Assembly (NCBI GenBank): GCA_947385185.1 | Contig: CANDJX010000095.1 | Coordinates: 1 to 5,704 of the forward strand | Direction of reading: 5' to 3' | From: an uncultured Clostridia bacterium | Lineage (GTDB): Bacteria > Bacillota > Clostridia > Christensenellales > Pumilibacteraceae | DNA length: 5,704 nucleotides | Shown here: piece by piece, positions 1-5,657 of the stretch | Layout: every line of letters begins with the position of its first letter | Numbering within the stretch: the first letter of the stretch is position 1 | Notes under the pieces: model-generated | What the model was told of the DNA's origin: nothing | Database searches by the model: none | The model's input: the letters and a program-made list of their open reading frames with translations, nothing else | Translations under genes and position numbers: made by a program

Positions 1-33
1 TGACTGGAGTTCAGACGTGTGCTCTTCCGATCT
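1..33. other. Illumina TruSeq Read 2 adapter remnant (not biological)
   Basis: The first 33 nt match the standard TruSeq Read 2 (i7-side) adapter and end in the universal GCTCTTCCGATCT. Genomic sequence starts at 34. The stretch is the reverse complement of the usual read-through sequence beginning AGATCGGAAGAGCACACG, so untrimmed read-through probably entered the assembly at this end. Any translation through it is meaningless. Confidence 0.98.
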
Positions 34-827
34 GGACAAAAGCCGTCGTTGCGAAAACCATGTTGCATATGTGGGAAGAACCGTGCATCTCCGGCACGCG
101 CGGGAGCGGAGCGGTATTCTTTTCGGGCTGTAATCTGCGTTGCTCGTATTGTCAGAACCGCGACGTTTCACGCGCCGTAGTCGGCGAACTCATGGACGCG
201 GAGCGGCTCGCGGGCGAATTCCGAAATCTTGTCGGACTCGGCGCGCACAACATAAATCTCGTTACGGCGACGCCTTATTTGCCGACCGTTGTCGCCGCGC
301 TTAAGGACTTCAAAAAAACAAACCCTTTCGTTCCGATTGTTTACAATACGGGCGGATACGAACTGCCCGAAGCCATCGGAGCGCTCGGCGGACTAGTCGA
401 CGTATATCTGCCCGATTTCAAATACTCCGATTGCAATCTTGCCGCGAAATATTCCGCGGCGACGGATTATCCGTCCGTAGCCGTACGGGCGATAGACGCA
501 ATGGTAAGTCAGGCGGGAGAGATCGTTATCGAGAACGGGTTGATTGTGCGCGGAGTGATTATACGTCATCTCGTCCTTCCCGGGCACCGCGCCGACAGCA
601 TAGCCGTATTGCGAACAATCGCAAAGAGGTGGGGAAACAAAGTCAAGGTAAGCGTGATGCGCCAGTTCACGCCCGATTTCGCGTCCGCCGACTGCGATCT
701 CAGACGCCGCGTGACGTCGTTCGAATATTCCGAAGTGTTGCGTGAAGCCGAAGCGCTCGGGCTCGACGGGTATTTTCAGGATCCCGATTCCGCATCCGCA
801 GCTTTTACTCCCGATTTCGCGGAATAA
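34..827 (+). CDS. PflX-like (COG1313) radical SAM protein, 5'-truncated
   Basis: Partial radical SAM protein of the uncharacterised PflX/COG1313 group, related to pyruvate formate-lyase activating enzymes. These are cytosolic 4Fe-4S proteins that cleave S-adenosylmethionine; the substrate of this group is unknown. Numbered from the Met at nt 60, it shows WEEPCISG (5-12), the cluster motif CNLRCSYC (Cys24, Cys28, Cys31; CxxxCxxC), NLVTATPY (66-73), YNTGGYE (95-101), YLPDFKYSD (116-124) and RGVIIRHLVLPGH (164-176), followed by a family-like C-terminus with MRQF (200-203) and GYFQD (237-241). The frame stays open upstream to the adapter (codons T-K-A-V-V-A-K-T before the Met). As I recall the family, these residues align to its conserved region ahead of WEEPCISG, so nt 60 is not the real start. 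The missing N-terminus normally carries a further Cys-rich segment. The C-terminus is complete, ending at TAA 825-827. Family assignment is firm; the reaction is unknown. Confidence 0.9.
808..826 (+). repeat. 19-bp direct repeat, copy 1 (end of radical SAM gene)
   Basis: CTCCCGATTTCGCGGAATA is repeated exactly at 2077-2095. This copy is the last coding sequence of the radical SAM gene plus two bases of its stop codon. It is followed by a diverged 17-nt match, 831-847 against 2164-2180 (14 of 17 identical by eye). Confidence 0.85.
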
Positions 828-957
828 GCGGCGACGAAAGAGCATTGTGTAGTGCGCGTGAAACGGATATATTTGCCGCGAATACTATATTATCGAAATA
901 TTGTTATTAAGCCGTATTACGGCGTCGGGGCATAACGGAATAATATAAAAGTGTATA

Positions 958-991
958 AAATTTCACATTTTCGTCACCGTAACGCGGTTGC
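958..991 (+). promoter_or_regulatory. 34-bp upstream repeat, copy 1 (candidate regulator site for lipoprotein A)
   Basis: A perfect 34-bp match to 2196-2229; the flanking bases differ on both sides. It contains TCAC at 963-966 and again at 974-977, 11 bp apart, and an inverted pair ACCG-N5-CGGT at 976-988. Its last four bases, TTGC, form the start of the proposed -35 element. Exact conservation while nearby non-coding sequence has diverged suggests functional constraint, for instance an activator or repressor site. That role is inferred. Confidence 0.65.
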
Positions 992-1016
992 GGTATTGCG
1001 GTTTGTATTATAAAAT
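988..1016 (+). promoter_or_regulatory. Candidate sigma-A promoter of lipoprotein A
   Basis: TTGCGG (988-993), a 17-bp spacer, then TAAAAT (1011-1016). The -35 is imperfect and the -10 is one base from consensus. Transcription would start near 1023, giving a leader of about 40 nt. The paralog has the same arrangement at the same place relative to its 34-bp repeat, which raises confidence. Confidence 0.55.
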
Positions 1017-1063
1017 ATATCTATAGACATCTGACATACGGATATGTAATGACGGAGGGTATT

Positions 1064-2053
1064 ATGAAAAAAGTCAATATTTTGTTTTGTGCGGTTCTGG
1101 CTGTCGTACTTATATTGTCGTGTTTTGCGTTTACCGCTTGCGACGACGGTATGTTCAACGGTATCGACTCGCAGGAAAACGCGGCGACCGATGAGTCGCT
1201 TGCCGCATTTATGAAAAATATTGCGCCGAAAATGGTGCTCGACGGTGAAACAGGGCTGTATGGTGTCATGAAGGGCAATGCATATTCGGTGGAATATAAA
1301 AACATTGTAGAATCGAACAAACGCGAATCGATGGAAATTTATACCCGGAAAAAGAACAGTGCATTTAACGGTAAATTCAATTTGACCGACGATATGACGG
1401 GCAAATTCGATATAAATTTGTCGTATAACAGAGAGAATATCAAAGGAGATAAAACTACAACAAACAAAGGCGTCATCAAAATGGATACGACCGTTGTGGA
1501 TAATAAAATATATTTTGATTCGTCGATGGACAGTTCGAACGCCGACGAAACGCTCAACGTCAAATGTAAAAGCGTTACCGATACAACATATAATGTCGTA
1601 TGCAGAATAGCGGCGCAAATAAAGAGACTGATTCCGATCGTTCGAGAAACGGTTAATCTCAAAGATTTTGGCGAAAAAGTAAAAGAAGTGCTCCGTAGTA
1701 ATTCCCTGATAAACAGTATAAAAACCGATGACGAAACATTTATAACGCCCAAAGCGTATATAAAAGGATCGAAAATGAAAATCGTAATCGGAAACATCGG
1801 ATATATGGGTATGGCATTTGACGACGAATGGAATCTCGGCGCTTATGATATGGTTATCGACACAAGAGCAAACATCGGGGGAAAAGATCCTTTGACCGAA
1901 GGGAATATAAATACCGGAACGGAACTCAGATTGCGTAAAATTTCACCGTCGTCCGTTTCCGCGCCTTCCGATTCGGGAAATTATTCGAACGCCGAAGAAG
2001 ATAAAAATTTCAATAGAATAATGAATGCGGTTTTGACTTATATGCGTTCTTAA
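1064..2053 (+). CDS. Putative surface lipoprotein A (paralog of lipoprotein B)
   Basis: A 329-residue predicted exported lipoprotein of unknown function. The start is ATG 1064 because CGGAGGG (1053-1059) lies just upstream and the signal peptide then begins MKK; an in-frame ATG at 1049 lies before that site. The N-terminus has a Lys-Lys pair, a hydrophobic core and FTAC, with Cys26 as the likely lipidated residue. Phe at -3 is a loose lipobox; Cys20 is an alternative. The mature protein begins with IDSQEN and SLAAFM segments shared with B. The C-terminal third shares YIKGSKMKI, EWNL, LRLRK and VSAPSD. The middle is strongly diverged and Lys/Arg-rich. Alternating polar and hydrophobic strands with VVDNKIYFDS-type turns vaguely suggest a beta-rich LppX/LolA-like carrier fold, a weak guess. 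The gene looks more AT-rich than the ribosomal genes downstream. It has its own promoter; I saw no clear terminator after it. Confidence 0.85.
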   Translation: MKKVNILFCAVLAVVLILSCFAFTACDDGMFNGIDSQENAATDESLAAFMKNIAPKMVLDGETGLYGVMKGNAYSVEYKNIVESNKRESMEIYTRKKNSAFNGKFNLTDDMTGKFDINLSYNRENIKGDKTTTNKGVIKMDTTVVDNKIYFDSSMDSSNADETLNVKCKSVTDTTYNVVCRIAAQIKRLIPIVRETVNLKDFGEKVKEVLRSNSLINSIKTDDETFITPKAYIKGSKMKIVIGNIGYMGMAFDDEWNLGAYDMVIDTRANIGGKDPLTEGNINTGTELRLRKISPSSVSAPSDSGNYSNAEEDKNFNRIMNAVLTYMRS

Positions 2054-2076
2054 CGTTCGTTTCTTACTCTCGATTT

Positions 2077-2095
2077 CTCCCGATTTCGCGGAATA
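2077..2095 (+). repeat. 19-bp direct repeat, copy 2 (possible fossil of radical SAM 3' end)
   Basis: Exact match to 808-826, but here non-coding, 23 nt after the lipoprotein A stop. With the 17-nt match (2164-2180) and the 34-bp match (2196-2229), it keeps the same order as the sequence between the radical SAM gene and lipoprotein A. That pattern suggests duplication of that flank together with the lipoprotein gene. Confidence 0.7.
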
Positions 2096-2195
2096 GACCG
2101 AAAATAATGAATGCGGCGCATAGTAATCTCATAGTTTTTAATTCGCAACCGTTTACGGGTATGGCGGTGAAAGAGCAATGAAAAACGGGTGTTTG

Positions 2196-2229
2196 AAATT
2201 TCACATTTTCGTCACCGTAACGCGGTTGC
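2196..2229 (+). promoter_or_regulatory. 34-bp upstream repeat, copy 2 (candidate regulator site for lipoprotein B)
   Basis: Identical to 958-991 over 34 bp. It holds the same two TCAC half-sites 11 bp apart and the ACCG-N5-CGGT inverted pair, and runs into the -35 element of lipoprotein B. The two lipoprotein genes are therefore likely to be controlled by the same factor, though the factor cannot be named from the window. Confidence 0.65.
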
Positions 2230-2254
2230 AAAGTTCGGTTCATAGGCGTACAAT
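2226..2254 (+). promoter_or_regulatory. Candidate sigma-A promoter of lipoprotein B
   Basis: TTGCAA (2226-2231), a 17-bp spacer, then TACAAT (2249-2254). The start would be near 2261, leaving a leader of about 47 nt. Position and spacing relative to the 34-bp repeat equal those of the lipoprotein A promoter. Confidence 0.6.
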
Positions 2255-2274
2255 ATATGTGTAAAAATGAAAAT

Positions 2275-2293
2275 GCGGCAGGTGGTAAGCCGC
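2275..2293 (+). promoter_or_regulatory. Small hairpin beside the lipoprotein B ribosome binding site
   Basis: GCGGC (2275-2279) pairs with GCCGC (2289-2293) around a 9-nt loop containing AGGTGG. The real ribosome binding site GTGGAGG (2295-2301), 6 nt before ATG 2308, starts two bases after the stem. The placement could affect initiation, but a five-pair stem may be chance. Lipoprotein A has no obvious equivalent. Confidence 0.35.
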
Positions 2294-2307
2294 GGTGGAG
2301 GTTTTTT

Positions 2308-3240
2308 ATGAAGAAAACAAAAATTTTATTCGGCGCGGTACTTGCAATAATCCTTGCGTTATCGTGCCTTGCGTTTACCGCTTGCGACGGCACGTTCAAC
2401 ATCGATTCGCAGGAAAACATTGCGACCGACGCGTCGCTCGCTGCGTTCATGAGCGGCGTTGCGGAAAATTCCGAGCTCGATACCGAAACGGGGTTGCCTT
2501 CGTACATTGCCGGCAATTCATATTCGGTCGAGTATAGTCAGACGCTCAAAGCCGAGACGGAAATGGATATTGTCGGAACGACAATAAAATCGAAGCAAGA
2601 TATTTCGACTTCGGTTAAAGGCACTGTCAATATCGTCAAGAACATGACCGGTAAGCTCGATATGACTATGAAGTTGGAACAATCGACCGGCGGAGATGCG
2701 GCAGGCACGACAAAAATGGATGTTACCGCAGGTATGATAGTCGCCGACGGTAAAATATACGCAGATACGAAAACGTATGTGTCCGGCGGCGAGACTTCCT
2801 TGAATTCCGATAATAAAATTGCTATCGATCTGAGCAAACTGACGGATAAAATCGGCGATATAGGAGACTTTATCCCGGACACAGACGAGGATACCGACGT
2901 ACAACTCGACGATTTTATCGACGAAATCAAAGCGTCGTTCTCGGATCTCGAAATATTCGGGGGCGTAACGATCAATCCTACCGTATACATTAAGGACGGC
3001 GCCATGAAGATTACGCTCGGCGACGTCGGCTATGTCGGAATTAAGTTCGACAAAGAATGGAATCTCGAAGCGGCAGACGTTGTCGCCGAAATAAAAGTAG
3101 ATAATAGTACCGGTAGCGGCACGACGAAAACCGAAGTTAAATTGCGTAAAACCGGAGCCGTATCCGTTTCCGCGCCTTCCGACGCATCGAGCTATAAGAG
3201 CGGAGATATAAGCGACATAATCGGCAAAGTATTAGGATAA
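2308..3240 (+). CDS. Putative surface lipoprotein B (paralog of lipoprotein A)
   Basis: A 310-residue predicted exported lipoprotein, clearly homologous to A but unrecognised as a family. The start is ATG 2308, with GTGGAGG 6 nt upstream and an immediate signal peptide. The frame is open back to 2257, but that extension (CKNENAAGGK...) would sit ahead of the signal sequence and overlaps the likely transcript leader. The signal peptide (MKKTKILFGAVLA...) ends LAFTAC with Cys26 as the lipid anchor. Shared with A are IDSQEN, SLAAFM, NSYSVEY, NMTGKLD, VYIKDGAMKI, EWNL, KLRK and VSAPSD. The middle is Ser/Thr/Asp-rich and holds an Asp/Glu cluster at 191-206 (DTDEDTDVQLDD...) absent from A, possibly metal-binding. 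The beta-rich pattern again hints at a lipid- or ligand-carrier fold, without proof. Transcription ends at the strong terminator 83 nt downstream, so B is probably monocistronic or the last gene of a two-gene readthrough transcript. Confidence 0.87.
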   Translation: MKKTKILFGAVLAIILALSCLAFTACDGTFNIDSQENIATDASLAAFMSGVAENSELDTETGLPSYIAGNSYSVEYSQTLKAETEMDIVGTTIKSKQDISTSVKGTVNIVKNMTGKLDMTMKLEQSTGGDAAGTTKMDVTAGMIVADGKIYADTKTYVSGGETSLNSDNKIAIDLSKLTDKIGDIGDFIPDTDEDTDVQLDDFIDEIKASFSDLEIFGGVTINPTVYIKDGAMKITLGDVGYVGIKFDKEWNLEAADVVAEIKVDNSTGSGTTKTEVKLRKTGAVSVSAPSDASSYKSGDISDIIGKVLG

Positions 3241-3322
3241 TATCGCTTAACGTCCGGGAAAGCGACGTTTCGTGCGGGCACGGGCGTCAAATAAGTTTTT
3301 CGTAAACATAACGAAACAGTAG

Positions 3323-3367
3323 CGAAAGCGTTTCCGAAATTTTTTCGGGGACGCTTTTCGTTTTTTT
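3323..3367 (+). terminator. Intrinsic terminator after lipoprotein B
   Basis: A long stem: CGAAAGCGT then TTCCGAAA (3323-3339) pairs with TTTCGGGG then ACGCTTTTCG (3343-3360), with two G-T pairs, one bulged base and a 3-nt loop. Seven Ts follow (3361-3367). This is a strong rho-independent terminator for the + strand. Confidence 0.9.
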
Positions 3368-3459
3368 ACAAGGGCGGCGGTATGACCGCTTAAAGTTTCC
3401 GTTTATCTTTCGGACGCTTTATACGTTTATTTTTCTTACGGTTGGCAATAATCGACTGT

Positions 3460-4122
3460 ATGAAAAGACATTACAGAGAGATAACTTATCTTGTAGGCGA
3501 TTCCGCCGAAAAAAGACGCATGATGCGTTCGTGCGGGAAGGGCGTCGCACGCGCGCTCAACGACGAGGTGTCCGCGGTCTGCCGCGTAAAAGGGAAGGAT
3601 TATTACGTCGTCGGCAAGCATCCTTTCGGCGCGTTTACGGTATGGCAATACCTCAGGTACGAACGTGCGTTGCTTTCCCCGTCGCCGATCACGAAAAAAG
3701 AGGCGAAAGCGCTTCTGAAAAGCGTGGGCGTAAAAACCGCGCTTTGGAAAAAGCTGGGCAGATTGCCGTTCGCCGAGCGCCGTCTGGTGCAGGCGGCGGC
3801 GCGTATGACAAGCGATACCGTGACGGTCGCGATCAACCTCGACGGCGCGCCGTACTCGCGGGCGTTGAGAGCGTCGCTCCGCCGCGCGACAAAGCGACTC
3901 GGCAAAAAATACGCGGTTTGGGTAGCGGTGACCGATTCGCGGCTCGTCCCGCGTTTCGCACGCACGCTCGAAATAACGCCGAATACCGTTTATACCTCGC
4001 GCAAGAAAAAATATCGCTCGTCCGTCGTTTCGCGCGCGTCGCTCGTGTCCAAGCTCAAAGCCTGCTTTGCCGATCCCGAACCGCTCGAAAAGGGCAAAGT
4101 GGTGTGCGTCAGCGACTGTTGA
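3460..4122 (+). CDS. Basic protein of unknown function, possibly a degenerate ABC-ATPase-like domain
   Basis: A 220-residue Lys/Arg-rich protein with no signal peptide or membrane segment; I do not recognise the family. The start is uncertain: ATG 3460 and TTG 3442 are both open, neither has a good ribosome binding site, and I chose the ATG. Parts resemble the second half of an ABC ATPase in the right order: FTVWQYLRYERALL (59-72, like the TVxENL helix after the Q-loop), ITKKEAKALLKSVGV (77-91), LGRLPFAERRLVQAAARM (99-116, where LSGGExxRVxLARAL is expected), TVTVAINLDG (120-129, Walker B position with no catalytic Glu) and VWVAVTDSRL (153-162, the H-loop position with Asp for His). No Walker A P-loop is visible. 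If the resemblance is real, the protein cannot hydrolyse ATP and is a relic or repurposed fold. No permease gene is adjacent. It lies between two terminators, so is probably transcribed alone; no convincing promoter was found. Confidence 0.7.
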   Translation: MKRHYREITYLVGDSAEKRRMMRSCGKGVARALNDEVSAVCRVKGKDYYVVGKHPFGAFTVWQYLRYERALLSPSPITKKEAKALLKSVGVKTALWKKLGRLPFAERRLVQAAARMTSDTVTVAINLDGAPYSRALRASLRRATKRLGKKYAVWVAVTDSRLVPRFARTLEITPNTVYTSRKKKYRSSVVSRASLVSKLKACFADPEPLEKGKVVCVSDC

Positions 4123-4155
4123 GTTCTTATTATAAACAAAATACCGCGAAAATTT

Positions 4156-4185
4156 ACCCGCAAGCGTCAAAGCCCGCGGGTTTTT
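4156..4185 (+). terminator. Probable intrinsic terminator upstream of the str operon
   Basis: ACCCGC (4156-4161) pairs with GCGGGT (4176-4181) around a 14-nt loop and is followed by a run of Ts (4181-4185). It is a GC-rich but short stem. It would separate the 3460-4122 gene from the str promoter 23 nt downstream. Confidence 0.6.
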
Positions 4186-4207
4186 GCTTAAAACCGCCGA
4201 AAATCCG

Positions 4208-4236
4208 TTGACAAATAATGGCGTTTTGTTTATAAT
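4208..4236 (+). promoter_or_regulatory. Consensus sigma-A promoter of the str operon
   Basis: TTGACA (4208-4213), a 17-bp spacer, then TATAAT (4231-4236): an exact match to consensus in both boxes with optimal spacing, as expected for a highly expressed ribosomal operon. The start is predicted near 4242-4244, giving a leader of about 88 nt. Confidence 0.93.
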
Positions 4237-4240
4237 AATT

Positions 4241-4294
4241 TAGCCTGCGATTTTGGCGCAGGCTATGTCTTTGCTTTTGGACAAACCGAAAAGC
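4241..4294 (+). promoter_or_regulatory. Structured str-operon leader: two tandem hairpins
   Basis: Hairpin 1 is a perfect 9-bp stem, TAGCCTGCG (4241-4249) with CGCAGGCTA (4257-4265), and a 7-nt loop. It begins at the predicted transcription start, so the mRNA would carry a hairpin at its 5' end. Hairpin 2 pairs GCTTTTGG (4273-4280) with CC-G-AAAAGC (4286-4294, one bulged G) around ACAAA. Neither has a T-run, so they are not terminators. Possible roles are mRNA stabilisation, binding of a ribosomal protein for feedback, or, for hairpin 1, a DNA operator. The structure is visible; the role is inferred. Confidence 0.6.
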
Positions 4295-4330
4295 GGGACG
4301 GCGATACTACTTAAAAGGAGGTAGAGTAAC

Positions 4331-4702
4331 ATGCCCACTATTAATCAGCTCATCAGAAAGGGACGCGAAACCAGCGCAAAGAAATCGGTTTCTCCGCTTC
4401 TCGAGGCAAACCCGCAGAAACGCGGCGTATGCTTAAGCGTCAAAACCGCGACCCCCAAGAAGCCTAACTCCGCACTCAGAAAGATTGCGCGTGTGCGTCT
4501 TGTGAACAAGATGGAAGGAACTGTTTATATCCCCGGTATAGGGCACAACCTGCAGGAACATAGCGTCGTGTTGGTTCGTGGCGGCAGAGTGAAGGATTTG
4601 CCCGGCGTAAGATATCATATCATTCGCGGCGCGTTGGATACCAACGGCGTAGCGAAACGCATGCAAGCCCGCTCGAAGTACGGTGCAAAACGACCTAAGT
4701 AA
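4331..4702 (+). CDS. rpsL: 30S ribosomal protein S12
   Basis: Complete S12, 123 residues, part of the decoding centre of the small ribosomal subunit. Family hallmarks are MPTINQLIRKGR at the start, PQKRGVC (28-34), TPKKPNSALRK (41-51), GHNLQEHSVV (71-80), RGGRVKDLPGVRYH (83-96) and RSKYGAKRPK at the end. It is the short form, lacking the roughly 13-residue insert seen in Bacillus S12. Lys43 and Lys88, the usual sites of streptomycin-resistance changes, are the sensitive type. Asp89 is the expected site of beta-methylthiolation by RimO where that enzyme exists. LSVKTA (35-40) and KMEGTVYI (60-67) differ a little from the common forms. The strong ribosome binding site AAAAGGAGGT (4313-4322) lies 8 nt before the ATG. 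It is the first gene of the operon, 45 nt before rpsG. Confidence 0.98.
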   Translation: MPTINQLIRKGRETSAKKSVSPLLEANPQKRGVCLSVKTATPKKPNSALRKIARVRLVNKMEGTVYIPGIGHNLQEHSVVLVRGGRVKDLPGVRYHIIRGALDTNGVAKRMQARSKYGAKRPK

Positions 4703-4747
4703 TCCGCGCACCGAGAACGAAATTACATTCAAAAGGAGACATTTATC

Positions 4748-5218
4748 ATGCCCAGAAGAAGTGGAGTTCCGAAGCGCGACGTGCTTCCGGATCCTATTTA
4801 CGGCAGTAAGGTAGTTACCAAACTGACCAACCAGGTAATGCTGGACGGCAAGAAAGGCGTTGCACAGAAGATCGTGTACGACGCATTCGACATAATAAAA
4901 GAAAAAACCGGCTCCGAGCCGATGGACGTATTTACCAAAGCGCTTGAAAACGTTATGCCTCAGCTCGAGGTCAAGGCGCGCCGCGTAGGCGGTTCGACCT
5001 ATCAGGTGCCCATGGAGATCCGTCCCGACCGTCGTCAGACGCTCGGTATACGTTGGCTCGTGCTTTTCTCGCGCAAGCGCGGCGAAAAGACGATGAAAGA
5101 ACGTCTTGCTGCCGAGCTTATGGACGCGTACAACTCGACCGGCGCGGCGGTAAAGCGTAAGGAAGAGATGCACAGAGCTGCGGAGGCGAACAAGGCGTTC
5201 GCGCATTTCCGCTGGTAA
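4748..5218 (+). CDS. rpsG: 30S ribosomal protein S7
   Basis: Complete S7, 156 residues, the usual bacterial length. S7 starts assembly of the 3' major domain of 16S rRNA and contacts tRNA at the E site. Recognisable segments are MPRRSGVPKRDVLPDPIYGS at the start, KLTNQVMLDGKKG (25-37), FTKALENVMPQLEVKARRVG (62-81), STYQVPMEIRPDRR (83-96), RKRGEKTMKERLAAEL and a C-terminal EEMHRAAEANKAFAHFRW. AAAAGGAGA (4731-4739) lies upstream of the ATG. It is co-transcribed with rpsL (45-nt gap) and fusA (21-nt gap). In E. coli S7 represses this operon by binding the rpsL-rpsG gap; the 45-nt gap here is short, with no obvious matching structure, so any feedback may act elsewhere, for example in the upstream leader. 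Confidence 0.98.
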   Translation: MPRRSGVPKRDVLPDPIYGSKVVTKLTNQVMLDGKKGVAQKIVYDAFDIIKEKTGSEPMDVFTKALENVMPQLEVKARRVGGSTYQVPMEIRPDRRQTLGIRWLVLFSRKRGEKTMKERLAAELMDAYNSTGAAVKRKEEMHRAAEANKAFAHFRW

Positions 5219-5239
5219 GACGGAACAGGAGAATCCCAT

Positions 5240-5657
<418 letters not shown>

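Noticed and set aside
60..62. ATG at nt 60 as the start of the radical SAM gene
   Set aside because: The frame is open upstream to the adapter, and the preceding residues fit the family's conserved region before WEEPCISG; the protein would otherwise lack its N-terminus. It is a cut gene, not a short one.
911..923. GCCGT-ATT-ACGGC hairpin as a terminator of the radical SAM gene
   Set aside because: It is a five-pair stem with no T-run after it and lies 84 nt past the stop. It is more likely chance.
858..935. 25-codon frame from GTG 858 to TAA 933-935
   Set aside because: It has no ribosome binding site and no recognisable features, and it lies in the poorly conserved gap between the radical SAM gene and lipoprotein A.
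974..1618. Long open frame on the minus strand opposite lipoprotein A
   Set aside because: It is antisense to a well-supported gene with a good ribosome binding site and signal peptide, and its translation shows no known motif.
808..2229. CRISPR array or insertion-sequence ends suggested by the direct repeats
   Set aside because: There are only two copies of each repeat, about 1.2 kb apart, with a gene between them. No inverted terminal repeats, transposase or cas gene is present.
2257..2307. N-terminal extension of lipoprotein B from ATG 2257
   Set aside because: It would bury the signal peptide behind 17 extra residues, lies at about the predicted transcription start and has no ribosome binding site. 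ATG 2308 has one at good spacing.
4331..4702. Streptomycin-resistance changes in S12
   Set aside because: Lys43 and Lys88 are both the sensitive-type residues.
4433..5239. 268-codon open frame on the minus strand opposite rpsL and rpsG
   Set aside because: It overlaps two certain ribosomal protein genes; the open frame follows from their codon composition.
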